NCBI RefSeq assembly: GCF_000381025.1
Contig: NZ_KB905821.1
Coordinates: 62,001-126,000 of the forward strand
Length of the DNA: 64,000 nucleotides
From: Streptomyces sulphureus DSM 40104
Lineage (GTDB): Bacteria > Actinomycetota > Actinomycetes > Streptomycetales > Streptomycetaceae
Direction: 5' to 3'
Shown here: piece by piece, positions 36,029 to 46,599 of the stretch
Layout: each line of letters starts with the position of its first letter
How positions within the stretch are numbered: the first letter of the stretch is position 1
Notes under the pieces: generated by a model
What the model was told of the DNA's origin: nothing
What the model saw: the letters and a program-made list of their open reading frames with translations, nothing else
Database searches by the model: none
Position numbers and translations under genes: made by a program

Positions 36029-36703
36029 TCACACCGGTGTGACGCTCAAGCCGAGCCCGGTGCCCGCCTCCGCGGTGTCACGCAGGACGACGGACCCGTG
36101 CGCACTGCTCAGCCGCAACCACCCCCGCGCTCGCAACAGCGAGACCGACTCGCCGCCCTGCAAGAGACCGAGAGCGTGCCCCGCGTGAACCGCCCGCAGC
36201 GGGAATCCGGTCCGACCGAGCGGGCGCGACCAGATCTCCTCGGCCAACGCGTCGAGGGCCTGCCGCGTGCGCTCCTTCTCGCCCAGCTTTTCGGCCCGCT
36301 CCTTGAACTCCCCCACCGCTGCGACGGCGACCGACCGCACCGCGTCCGCGGGCACCTCGGCGAACTTCGTCCATCCGCTGTCAGGCGGCAGCACACCCGC
36401 CCACGCCGGGCCCGTCACCTCGTCGGGCAAGGAAACGCCACCGCGCTCCTCGTCGATCCGCTCCAACAGCTCTCCTGCGGAAACGGTCACATCGGTCTCG
36501 ACCGGCTCGCGCAGCCGCGCCGTCCGCAAGGCAAGCACCTCGAACCGCGCCGGCTTCGCGAAGACACCTACGACACCGCCGGCCGCCTGCACTCGCACGG
36601 CCGCGCTCTTCTCCCAGCGCAGCAGACGCTCGAGGAACGCCGCGAGCCCAGCGCCCTCTTCCGGCTCCGCGAGCCGGAGACGACTAACCGAGGTGGCTGT
36701 CAT
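36029..36703 (-). CDS. conserved actinomycete protein of unknown function
   Basis: 224 residues from ATG at 36703 (MTATSVSRLRLAEPEEG), with GAGGGG upstream. It overlaps the thioesterase gene by 20 bases, so it is probably co-translated with it. It is mixed alpha/beta, has no Cys, no signal peptide and no membrane span. Segments such as FLERLLRWEKSAAVRVQ, WAGVLPPDSGWTKFAEVP and GFPLRAVHAGHALGLL have the look of a globular cytoplasmic protein. I recognise it only as a hypothetical that accompanies the ettA-thioesterase pair. Confidence 0.8.
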   Translation of the reverse strand: MTATSVSRLRLAEPEEGAGLAAFLERLLRWEKSAAVRVQAAGGVVGVFAKPARFEVLALRTARLREPVETDVTVSAGELLERIDEERGGVSLPDEVTGPAWAGVLPPDSGWTKFAEVPADAVRSVAVAAVGEFKERAEKLGEKERTRQALDALAEEIWSRPLGRTGFPLRAVHAGHALGLLQGGESVSLLRARGWLRLSSAHGSVVLRDTAEAGTGLGLSVTPV

Positions 36704-37109
36704 CGAAGTACCCCTCAAGGAACGACTTCTCGTGTGGTGTCAGCCGCCTCGGCCGCTCGTTTTCCAGGTCGTACGGCACCACGACGCTGCTCGCCCGCAC
36801 GTAGGGACGCACCGCCGGATCGTTCTCGCCCACCTCGTACGCGAGGTCGACCGAGGCCGCGCCGAGCTTCGTCACCCAGGTTTGCACGGTCACCGGCTCA
36901 TGCCGGTGAACGAGCGGCCTGACGTAGTCGATCTCGTGCCGCGCGACCACGGAGCCGCCCGTGAACGAGGACGGCTCCTCCCGTCGCGCCAGTCGGAACA
37001 TGAAATCGATACGGGCTTCCTCCAAGTACCGGAGGAACACGACGTTGTTGACGTGTCCGAACGCATCCATGTCCGACCAGCGCACCGGGCACTCGTACAT
37101 GTGGCGCAC
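36684..37109 (-). CDS. hotdog-fold acyl-CoA thioesterase (4-hydroxybenzoyl-CoA thioesterase-like)
   Basis: 141 residues from GTG at 37109, two bases after the ettA stop and with CGGAG upstream, so it is coupled to ettA. The hotdog motif is VRWSDMDAFGHVNNVVFLRYLEEAR, where the Asp of DxDxxGHVNN is the usual catalytic or ligand residue. EIDYVRPLVHRHEPVTVQ and VDLAYEVG continue the fold. It hydrolyses acyl-CoA, physiological substrate unknown. Confidence 0.9.
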   Translation of the reverse strand: MRHMYECPVRWSDMDAFGHVNNVVFLRYLEEARIDFMFRLARREEPSSFTGGSVVARHEIDYVRPLVHRHEPVTVQTWVTKLGAASVDLAYEVGENDPAVRPYVRASSVVVPYDLENERPRRLTPHEKSFLEGYFDDSHLG

Positions 37110-37111
37110 GC

Positions 37112-38776
<1,665 letters not shown>

Positions 38777-39317
38777 GAGGAACCGTCCGGCAATCTGTAA
38801 GTGTCTGCGCACGGTCAGTGGTACCGCGCGGATATCTGTACGGCTCGCGCCGCCCAATCAGCGTGCGGCTTGCGCCGCGAGTCGGTCTGGCGCCTCCCCC
38901 CTTACGGTCGGCACGCCTTGGCCGCCGCGGTGACCGTCAGCGGCTCCGCCGCTGTGCGGCCCGCGGTGTCACCACGGGGGTTCAGCTCCCCCCATCTTGC
39001 CGCACAACAGCGTCTCCGCCGAAACGGGGCAGCTCACACCAGCATGCCCGCTCCCCTTTCTCGCGTACGTCGCCGATGTCGTTGAGCTTCGACGCGCCCG
39101 GAGCCGCCGTCCGAGCCCGGTTCCGGGTCAACCACCGGGCCTCCGACTCGGAGCTCCCCATGCGAACGGTGCCGTCTTCGACACCGCACCGACGCGGGCG
39201 CCCGCGCCCCGTAGGTCCCGGCCCCGACGCGGCGCCGACACGGACGGTCGCGCCCGACACAGCCCACACAGATGGGCAGAAACCGGCAGCCGCCGGACGG
39301 CCAGGCCGTCGACGGCC
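38777..39317. other. 541-bp gap between ettA and the surface-protein gene
   Basis: No convincing gene on either strand; short open frames here lack ribosome-binding sites and recognisable sequence. The right end has a 14-bp perfect palindrome GGCCGTCGACGGCC (39304-39317) abutting the stop codon of the surface-protein gene, a likely terminator. The left part must hold the ettA promoter. Confidence 0.45.
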
Positions 39318-40742
39318 CTATTGCCTTGCCCGTCGCACGATCATCAGCGCAGTACCACCGACCACGACAAGGCCCACCGCGATACTGACCAACAGCGGTG
39401 TGTCGCTGCTTCCTGTCTCCGCGAGGTCGGAAGAGGCACCGTCCGGGCTGAGACCACCCCCGCCGACCGTCGCCGGACTCGGAGTGGCGGCGGAAGCGGC
39501 AAGTCCCTTGTCCTCCTGTGCGCGCACGGCACTCGCCGTCGCGCAGTCCAGCACTCCGGTGAAGACACGGTCGGCCCCGTCCGGCGCGTTCACCGCGATC
39601 CGGTAGGGCTGGTCCTCCTCGACCGGGACGGTCTCCGTTCTGGACTCCCCCGGCTCCCGTACGTACTCATGCTCGCCGACGGTGAAGTCGAACTCCTCGT
39701 CGCCACCGTTGGCCACGGTGATGTCCACGCCGCTCTCGTCGCAGTTCTTCGCGCTGGAGACCGCGGCAACGGGCCCTTCCTCGGCCCAACTCACCGAGGC
39801 AGAGCCGGAGACGGTGGAGCTACTGGCTCCCGCGAGTATCTGGGTCTGCGTACGTGCGTGTTCTCCCGTCCCGGTGAAGACGCGCCCCACCGGGACCTTC
39901 GCCGACGCCTGCGCCAACAGCGAGGCCGTGCCGCCCTCCGACCCCTCGGGGACCTCGAAGTAGACCTTCGTGCCGTTCGAGGCCGTCTCGACGTCGTCGC
40001 CCTTTTTGTCGACGAGCCGCACTCCGCGTGCGACGGCGTCCGGATCGGCCTCGATCGAGACCACGGGCGCGGTGGTGCGGACCGTGACAGGTCCGAGCCG
40101 GTCCCCGCTCATCCCCGCCGTCTCCGCCGGTCCGAGTTGGAGGGAAGGCCGCGGTTCCGGCATCGGCTTCGCCGCGTTCACCAGGTAGTCCGTGAGCTTC
40201 CTCGCCGCCGGTTCGGCAGCCTTCACCTTTGCGCCGTCGCCGGTGCTTTCCTCGGAGAGGCGCCAGATCGCCACCTGCGTTCCCGCCGCGGCGAGTTCAG
40301 GTGTGAGCCGCTTGACCTTGGCCTGCCTGGCGAGTGCCTGCAAGTCGTTAACCTGCGGGAAGGAGTTCTCGACGATCCAACGGATCTTGCCCGCTTCCTT
40401 GTTGTGGTGCAGGGAGGACGTCCCCCAGGAAGCTTCCTCGTAACCCGCCTGCTCCCTGGTCGGGTTGAGCATGTCGACGCTGTAGCTCTGGAGGCTGCCA
40501 CCGTCCTCGACAGTCATCTCGGAAAGGCCGGCGCTGATGTCGCGGCCACCGCCCTCCTCCTGCACGACTGCTTTGCCGTACGTGTTCAGGCCGTCGAGGG
40601 ATGCCGTCGCACCGCGTGGGTTTCCCTCCCCCTGTCCTGCGGCTGCCGGGCTGGCAGCGGCTACACCGGAGACGAACAACGCCCCGGAGACCACGGCTAC
40701 GGCGGCACGGCGATCGAGCGGTCGCCTGCGTGCAGAAGTCAT
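39318..40742 (-). CDS. sortase-anchored surface protein of the TQXA/thioester-domain family
   Basis: 474 residues from ATG at 40742 (GGAGGGGAAG upstream). The signal peptide ends near SPAAAG. The TED/TQXA-like domain (about 45-215) has TQVAIW (155-160) with the Gln of the thioester pair. Two Ig-like domains follow, then a linker, sorting signal LAETG, a transmembrane helix and RRARQ tail, as for sortase E substrates. The position that carries the thioester Cys in this family reads YSVD (S88), and no Cys occurs anywhere before the C-terminal Ig-like region, so the covalent bond cannot form. The only two Cys (KNC, LDC) could make a disulfide. Confidence 0.85.
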   Translation of the reverse strand: MTSARRRPLDRRAAVAVVSGALFVSGVAAASPAAAGQGEGNPRGATASLDGLNTYGKAVVQEEGGGRDISAGLSEMTVEDGGSLQSYSVDMLNPTREQAGYEEASWGTSSLHHNKEAGKIRWIVENSFPQVNDLQALARQAKVKRLTPELAAAGTQVAIWRLSEESTGDGAKVKAAEPAARKLTDYLVNAAKPMPEPRPSLQLGPAETAGMSGDRLGPVTVRTTAPVVSIEADPDAVARGVRLVDKKGDDVETASNGTKVYFEVPEGSEGGTASLLAQASAKVPVGRVFTGTGEHARTQTQILAGASSSTVSGSASVSWAEEGPVAAVSSAKNCDESGVDITVANGGDEEFDFTVGEHEYVREPGESRTETVPVEEDQPYRIAVNAPDGADRVFTGVLDCATASAVRAQEDKGLAASAATPSPATVGGGGLSPDGASSDLAETGSSDTPLLVSIAVGLVVVGGTALMIVRRARQ

Positions 40743-40923
40743 CGTCTTCCCCTCCGGACGGAACGGACGCATGTGGGTCCGACACCCCGTCTGCAAAGAA
40801 CTCAACCCCCCATCGGTACGCGAGGGATGCTAAAGATCACCGGGAGCCGGCCCGCCCGTATTCACACCTCACCGGCAGTTCCGACTCAGAATCGTTATCA
40901 CTGAACCCGACGGACCGGGACGT

Positions 40924-41403
40924 TCAAGACGCCCCGCGACGACCCGGAATCGAGACCTCCGCATACTCCGCAGCCGGCCCGTCAGCCACCTCGCTCCGCC
41001 CGGCCGACGATCGCTCACCTGGAGCGACGGGCACCTGTTTGGCCTGGGACACGCGCACAAAGGCAGAAGTCCCCCTGGAGAGGTCATGTCCGACGGCATG
41101 CGCGCTGAGATCGGCTGCGACGAACTTCCGCGTATCACCGTCCTTCTCGCTGATCCGCAACTGACCCTGGACGATGACGGGTTCACCGATCGACACGGAC
41201 GAGGCGACGTTGGCCGCCAGACCGCGGCGCGCCCAGACCGTGTAGAAGCTCGTGTGGCCGTCCACCCACACGCCGAGCCGCTGGTCGAAGCGGCGCACCG
41301 TACTCGCCAACCGGAACCTCGCCACGCGATCGCCGTTGGCCGTCTCCCGATAGTCGACCGGCGTCGCAACGTTTCCCACCACGGTGATGTGCGTCTCATG
41401 CAC
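40924..41403 (-). CDS. ssbB: single-stranded DNA-binding protein paralogue SsbB
   Basis: 159 residues from GTG at 41403. The OB-fold (about 1-110) has THITVVGNVATPVDYRET, FRLASTVRRFD, WVDGHTSFYTVWARRGLAANV and GEPVIVQGQLRI. The C-terminal 45 residues lack the acidic DDxPF-type tip of replicative SSB, as in S. coelicolor SsbB, which is reported to act in chromosome segregation during sporulation. The neighbouring dynamin pair, used in sporulation septation, is consistent with this. The essential SsbA must be elsewhere. Confidence 0.88.
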   Translation of the reverse strand: MHETHITVVGNVATPVDYRETANGDRVARFRLASTVRRFDQRLGVWVDGHTSFYTVWARRGLAANVASSVSIGEPVIVQGQLRISEKDGDTRKFVAADLSAHAVGHDLSRGTSAFVRVSQAKQVPVAPGERSSAGRSEVADGPAAEYAEVSIPGRRGAS

Positions 41404-42026
41404 GACATCCGCCTCTCCGCGCTTCAGCGGGACGCTCGCCGTCCCGCAGTGCGCTCTGTCAAGGATCAGAACTCCGCCGGCAGCCTTTGCGGCCGCCGAC
41501 GAACCCCACCGTGCAGCAAGTGCGGAAGTACCGCTCAAAACCTTCAATTTCTGTGGAGTACCGAGTAGTTGTGGATAACTCCGCCACCCGTAGGGGTGCA
41601 GTACGCGGCCATTCTCCCGATTTCGACTCCACATGCCGCAGGCTTCTCCCAGGACCACGTGGCCCGCCTCGGCGACGGCGTACGAGTCCTGGGAGAAAGG
41701 CGACCGGCAGACGGGGGATCGAAATGCTCGAACTACGAGGGCTTCTACTCACCCTCGCAAGACTCGTGTCCGGAACGGACAGGCGACCTGAGCGAGGCCA
41801 CCTCACCGAGCCCGCAAGGCACACCGCAGACGTACGCGCCCCGTGCCCGCACGACGGCAAGGACACCGGCACGCTGCGGACCGGTGTCACCGGACGGGGC
41901 GCCGGAACCTCTGCGCCCCGCCCCCTGTCTCGCCCGAAGCCGGCGCTCTCCGACAACTGGTGTCGGCGAGCGGACTCCACACGCTCCACAACCCGACCGG
42001 GGCGGTTCGCAAAGCGGCTGCGCGCC
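41404..42026. other. region between dynB and ssbB: DnaA-box-like sites and a 12-bp inverted repeat
   Basis: 623 bp without a recognised gene. On the minus strand TTATCCACA (41570-41578) is a perfect DnaA-box sequence. TACTCCACA (41552-41560) lies 18 bp away. Further right is a perfect 12-bp inverted repeat, TTCTCCCAGGAC (41644-41655) with GTCCTGGGAGAA (41686-41697), loop 30 bases, between the dynB stop and ssbB start. It could attenuate read-through from the dynamin genes. Confidence 0.5.
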
Positions 42027-44456
42027 CTACACCTCCCCAGTGGCGACCACGTACTGCTCCCGAGCCTCCCGGTAACGCACGAGTTCGGCGGCAACGGGCT
42101 CCAGGACGCGCGAGCGACCACAACCGGCAGCGAGACGTCGCAGCCTGGCCTCTTCTGTACTGCCGTGGACGCGTGCGGGCCCCTGGGAAACCCTCCGGCA
42201 CGTCCACGAGAGCAGCGGAGCACCGACAGCCCCCGCCCCGAGGAGCGTCGCGCCGAGAGGCGCCGTCTCTCCGCCGAGCGCGGTGGAAGCAACCAACATC
42301 CACACGGCGCCCACGAGTTGCAGGAGCATCATCAGTACCTGCCCGACGAGCGCGACGGGCGCCCAGGCCGGCCGCGGCACCGAGACGGCGGCATCCGACT
42401 TCTTCCGCCAACGAGGACGTCCGGGTCCCGGTTCGTGGAGGGAAGCGCCACCCGCCCGGCTCCGAGATCGGAAGCGAGCGGTTCCTCGCTTCTTCTTCTC
42501 GGCTCCGTTGTGAAGAGGCGCGTCCGCCCTTTCCTCAACGGCTCCGCCGTTCTGGGCAGTTCCGACGGCGTCCCGAGCTTCCGGGGCATAGGAGGAGGAC
42601 GCGTGCAGCTCTGCTGGGAGTCCCTCGGCCGAGAAGTCCGCCGCGTCTTCGGCTTCGCCTGGGCCGTACCGACGACGGGCCGCCTCGTCGAGCGCTTCCG
42701 GAAGACCGGCCGCGCCCCGGAAAGCGGCGTCACGCACGCGCCGCGACCACGCCTCCGGCAATCCCGCCGCGGCGCTCTCGCCGAGCTCCCTCACGGCCTG
42801 TGCCACTGCCGGTCGCGAGGCCGGCGAGAGGGCGCCACCGGGCCGCTCCGCCGGAAGGCCACGTTCGACGTTGCCGACAACCTCCGTGCGCCTCTTCTCG
42901 ATCCGGCGCTTCAGCAGCCGCGCCCACACCGTTGCGGACGCCTCCTCGGCACCGCGGAGCCAGGCCCGCTCCGCGGCCTCTCCTGCGGCGCGCGCACCGA
43001 GAGCGACGGCAAGGCGCTCGTCGAACCGCTCCCGGACCAGCTCGGTCAGCCCCAACTCACCGGCTTCGACATTGACATAGAGCGGGCGAAGGCGGCGAAG
43101 TACGGAGTCCAGGTCCGCACCGATGCGGAGAGCCGCAGCACGCCGCGCTGCCGCGAGCGAGGCGAGCTCCGTCCTGAGCTCGCCGATCCCCTCACCGGTG
43201 TGAGCGGAGGTGGCCAGGACCGCGGCCCCCGGCTCGCCGTAATCACCGAGAGCGACGCCGTCGCTGTCGAGCAACCGCCGCAAATCGTCGAGGACCGCGC
43301 CGACGGCTTCCCGTCCGAGCCTGTCGATCTGGTTGAGCACGACGAAGGTGACATCGGCGTGGTGCGGCATCCGCCGCAGGTACCGCTCGTGAAGCAGCGC
43401 GTCCGCGTACTTCTCCGGGTCGACGACCCAGACCACCGCGTCCACCAAGCCGAGGAGCCGGTCGACTTGGGGACGATGGTCGGGGGCGACCGAGTCGTGG
43501 TCAGGAAGGTCGATGAGGACCAGTCCGTTGAGGTTCTCGTCCCAGGAGTAGCGACGAGCGCTCGGTGCGATGGAGAGTCGGTCGAGCAGGCCGTCGGCTC
43601 CCCCCTCGCCCTGAGCGGCCTCCCATGTGCAGGAGACAGGGGCCGCGGTGGTGGGCCGGCAGATCCCCACCTCGGAGAGTTGCGCTCCTGCCAACGTGTT
43701 GAAAAGGGAGGACTTTCCGCTGCCCGTGGCACCGGCGAGCGCGACGACCGAGTAGGCGTCAGGGAGCCGCCGGCGTGCACCCGCCTCCTCGGACACTCGC
43801 GCTGCTTCGGCGAGCAACTCCGGGTCGACGCGTCCGCGGGAGAGGCCGAGCAACTCTCCGAGCGCTCCCAGCCTTCGGGCCAGTGTCTGCTGCTCCTCCG
43901 TCCGGTCCGGAGTGCTCGGGGAAACGAGGGCCGACGCCCTGGGCAACGTCGCGGCATACCTCGTGGTCTCCCCGTGCTCCCGGGGATCGTTGCTACTTGT
44001 CTCAGCTTCCGAGGTCGCGGCGAGGCGCTCCTTCCCGATCACCGGTTCCGTGCCGGACACTTGCCCGCCGCCGGAGCGTGCCGTCGGCAGTCGCTCCGCG
44101 CCGTGTTGGAAACCGGCTCTTTCGCCGCGCGAGTCGCCTACGGCTCCGGAGGAGGAGGCACGTCGAGCGATCAGCCCGTCTCCCCAAGGCGGCGGAGCCA
44201 CGTTCTCCCCTGCCACCTCCTCGACGGGCCGCTCACGGCACTCGACGTCCGAGGGCTCCCCGACGTACTCGTGTGCGCGCGCATGATTCGCCCTCGCTTC
44301 GTCAGCCGCATCCGTCGTGCGGGGTTCCATCTCGCTGACGGGCGCGGAAGAAGCCGGAACCTGGTCGCCCGCGGCTCCAAGGTCCTCTCGGGGCGGGGCT
44401 GCTTCCTTCTCGCTTGCCGTTCCTTCTTCCCGGGTCGTCGCCGACACCGTGGTCAC
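42027..44456 (-). CDS. dynB: dynamin-like GTPase with C-terminal membrane anchor, DynB-like
   Basis: 809 residues. The first 190 are acidic, low-complexity and probably disordered. The GTPase domain has Walker A GATGSGKSS (242-250), switch Thr in RPTTAAPVS, DLPDHDS as G3 and NQIDRLG as G4. Helical stalk sequences follow. Near the C-terminus two adjacent hydrophobic spans (APVALVGQVLMMLLQLVGAV, ALGGETAPLGATLLGAGAVG) form a membrane hairpin. In Streptomyces DynA and DynB form a complex that stabilises FtsZ at sporulation septa, and DynB is the membrane member. The GTG start overlaps the dynA stop (GTGA), so both are co-translated. Confidence 0.8.
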   Translation of the reverse strand: MTTVSATTREEGTASEKEAAPPREDLGAAGDQVPASSAPVSEMEPRTTDAADEARANHARAHEYVGEPSDVECRERPVEEVAGENVAPPPWGDGLIARRASSSGAVGDSRGERAGFQHGAERLPTARSGGGQVSGTEPVIGKERLAATSEAETSSNDPREHGETTRYAATLPRASALVSPSTPDRTEEQQTLARRLGALGELLGLSRGRVDPELLAEAARVSEEAGARRRLPDAYSVVALAGATGSGKSSLFNTLAGAQLSEVGICRPTTAAPVSCTWEAAQGEGGADGLLDRLSIAPSARRYSWDENLNGLVLIDLPDHDSVAPDHRPQVDRLLGLVDAVVWVVDPEKYADALLHERYLRRMPHHADVTFVVLNQIDRLGREAVGAVLDDLRRLLDSDGVALGDYGEPGAAVLATSAHTGEGIGELRTELASLAAARRAAALRIGADLDSVLRRLRPLYVNVEAGELGLTELVRERFDERLAVALGARAAGEAAERAWLRGAEEASATVWARLLKRRIEKRRTEVVGNVERGLPAERPGGALSPASRPAVAQAVRELGESAAAGLPEAWSRRVRDAAFRGAAGLPEALDEAARRRYGPGEAEDAADFSAEGLPAELHASSSYAPEARDAVGTAQNGGAVEERADAPLHNGAEKKKRGTARFRSRSRAGGASLHEPGPGRPRWRKKSDAAVSVPRPAWAPVALVGQVLMMLLQLVGAVWMLVASTALGGETAPLGATLLGAGAVGAPLLSWTCRRVSQGPARVHGSTEEARLRRLAAGCGRSRVLEPVAAELVRYREAREQYVVATGEV

Positions 44457-46132
44457 CTCTCCCTCTGGACCTCTCGATGCGTGCGGGCGGCCGGAAATGC
44501 CAGCACCGCCCGGGCTTTGCTCAATGCGGAGTACGCGGCCACCAGGTCGACCTGCGAGTCGGGCGTCGTCGCCAGCTCCTCGAGCGGCGCCAGCCAGTGG
44601 TCCCTGCGTGCCGCCAGCGCGCGTTCCACGCAGGCGTCGAGCAGCTCCACGCCGTTTGCGCGCAGGCGCTCGGAAACCGTGCGCCCCAATGCGTCGGCGA
44701 GGACACCGAGCGCCAGCTCCTCGGTCTTCGGCCCGCCGAGAATCGCCGCCGTCAGCACAGCCGCCATCTCCTCGGCGTCGACGAGTGCGCCGAGCTCGGC
44801 AGTGAGTACCTCTTCCTCCACGGACTCCTCAATGCATCGGCGCCATCTCCGTACGAGGAATCCGGGGCGTGCTCCCGCCTCGTCCTCCTCCATCGGCAGG
44901 CAGCAACCCCCACCGGGTTCACGTCTCCAGGCGTCTGCCACGTTCTGGTCCGCGACTGTGACGGCACCACCCAGCAGTGCCGTGAGTCCTTCCTCGAAGG
45001 CGTCCAGCAGTTCGTCTCCGCCACAGTCCGCCGGGAAGGACTGCAGGCGTGCGGCGACTTCCCCCGCGAGCAACTCCCCGTTGCCGAGCCGTCGGCGAGC
45101 CCGGCGACCGGAGTCCGCGAAGGACGCTTCCACGACGTCGCAGAGCCGTTGGACCGCCCCGTGCTGCGCAGCGACGGCGCCGGCGAGCGCGACGACACGG
45201 GGACGCAGCGAGGCGAGTGTGCCGGTGGCGGTGCGAGCCGCGGCGACCTCGCGAGCCGCCGGGTCCTGCGCCTGCCTGGAAAGCCACTGCCGAAGGCCGG
45301 CGACGGCGGTCGCGGGAAGGAGGCCCGACCCGCCTGCCGATTCCGGCAGTTCGGGGATGGTGAAGCGCGGGACCTCCTCCATCCCCTCGCGGTCCAGAAG
45401 GAGGCCGTACTGGTGGGAGACCTCCGTGGCGATCTGATGAGGGGTTCGGTCCAAGACGGTGGCGAGGGTGACGTCGTACTCACGCGCTGTGCGCAGCAAG
45501 TGCCAGGGGACGGCGTCCCCGTAGCGGGAGGCGGTGGTGACCAGAATCCAGACGTCTGCCGCGCTGACGAGTTCGGCGGCCAAGTCCCTGTTGGAGACGA
45601 CCAATGAGTCGATGTCGGGTGCATCGAGGAGGGCCAGTCCGGCCGGTAGCGCAACATCCGTCTCGATACGGAGATCGTTGCCGGTGCTCTCCGGGTCGTA
45701 GTCGATCTCCTCGACGGTCGGCTCCTCGTTGTCGGGTGGCTCCTGCCGAGGGATGTTCTGAGGAGCCGGGAAGGTGCGTCTGAGGTCGGGAAGGACCCGT
45801 GCGCCCGCGAACCAGTGATGGTCGTCGGGGTGGCAGACGAGTACGGGGGTGCGGGTGGTGGGGCGCAGAACGCCGGCTTCGCTTACACGTCGACCGACGA
45901 GTGAGTTGACCAGGGTGGACTTGCCGGCTCCCGTCGAACCGCCCACGACCGCGAGGAGGGGAGCCTCTGGGGAGGTGAGGCGCGGGAGGAGGTAGTCGTC
46001 GAGTTGGGCCAGTAGCTCGTCCCTGGACCTGCGTGCGCGCTCGGCACCCGCCAAGGGCAGCGGGAGACGCGCTGCGGCGATACGGTCCCGCAACGTTTTC
46101 AGGGCGGTGAGCAGTTCTGGCTGTACATCCAA
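44453..46132 (-). CDS. dynA: dynamin-like GTPase, DynA-like
   Basis: 559 residues from TTG at 46132 (LDVQPELLTALKTLRDRI). The GTPase domain has Walker A GSTGAGKST (65-73), RPTTRTP switch, LLDAPDIDSL (G3) and TVLDRTP (G4 position). The rest is helical stalk without transmembrane segments. It precedes dynB on the same strand with a 4-base overlap, and ssbB follows. This order supports the DynA/DynB assignment. GTG at 46141 is an alternative start; neither has a strong ribosome-binding site. Confidence 0.78.
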   Translation of the reverse strand: MDVQPELLTALKTLRDRIAAARLPLPLAGAERARRSRDELLAQLDDYLLPRLTSPEAPLLAVVGGSTGAGKSTLVNSLVGRRVSEAGVLRPTTRTPVLVCHPDDHHWFAGARVLPDLRRTFPAPQNIPRQEPPDNEEPTVEEIDYDPESTGNDLRIETDVALPAGLALLDAPDIDSLVVSNRDLAAELVSAADVWILVTTASRYGDAVPWHLLRTAREYDVTLATVLDRTPHQIATEVSHQYGLLLDREGMEEVPRFTIPELPESAGGSGLLPATAVAGLRQWLSRQAQDPAAREVAAARTATGTLASLRPRVVALAGAVAAQHGAVQRLCDVVEASFADSGRRARRRLGNGELLAGEVAARLQSFPADCGGDELLDAFEEGLTALLGGAVTVADQNVADAWRREPGGGCCLPMEEDEAGARPGFLVRRWRRCIEESVEEEVLTAELGALVDAEEMAAVLTAAILGGPKTEELALGVLADALGRTVSERLRANGVELLDACVERALAARRDHWLAPLEELATTPDSQVDLVAAYSALSKARAVLAFPAARTHREVQRER

Positions 46133-46470
46133 GATCGCCACAGGGGCAGAATGCCCAATTTCAGGAGATTTCTGAAGCGCAATCGCTGCCCAGCGCCACG
46201 AAACTGGCGCCATTCGCCCATCGGTGCCCCAGTCGGCGCGCTCCCCCACACATCAGCCACACCGTCGCCATAACGACTGCGCAACACCCGCACCACGCGG
46301 CGCGAAAAGCGCTGCATTAATCGCACCAGCCTGCGATTATCGGGACCGCTTCACGGAACCTCCACACCGCAGCGCGGACGTGGAGGGAGCGGGACGAGCC
46401 ACTGCGCCCCCTATCCTTGACCCCGCCATGGTCGCCGCGGGGGCAGGGCCACCGCCCCGCCGGGAGACTG
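46133..46470. other. dynA-tRNA intergenic region with operator-like palindrome
   Basis: 338 bp, locally AT-richer than the rest of the window. At 46318-46339 lies a perfect 8-bp inverted repeat TAATCGCA-N6-TGCGATTA, 22 bp in all, of the size bound by dimeric repressors. It is about 185 bp upstream of dynA and 130 bp before the tRNA. No gene is seen here. Confidence 0.45.
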
Positions 46471-46546
46471 GCCCCCGTAGCTCAGTGGATAGAGCAGGTG
46501 CCTTCTAAGCACTTGGCCGCAGGTTCGAGTCCTGCCGGGGGCACCA
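46471..46546 (+). tRNA. tRNA-Arg (anticodon TCT)
   Basis: Full cloverleaf: acceptor GCCCCCG/CGGGGGC, D-stem GCTC/GAGC, anticodon stem GGTGC/GCACT (one G-T), loop CTTCTAA with anticodon TCT, T-arm GCAGG-TTCGAGT-CCTGC, discriminator A and encoded CCA (46544-46546). It reads AGA, a rare codon in this genome type. Such minor tRNA-Arg genes are frequent integration sites. Confidence 0.97.
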
Positions 46547-46599
46547 CACAGAGGGCAACGACTCCTCGTTCGAGATGCTCGCCCGCACCGCCTCTTCGG

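Noticed and set aside
41487..45437. A 1316-codon plus-strand frame across the dynamin genes
   Set aside because: It is Arg/Pro-rich antisense sequence of real minus-strand GTPase genes with clear Walker motifs, typical of GC-rich shadow frames.
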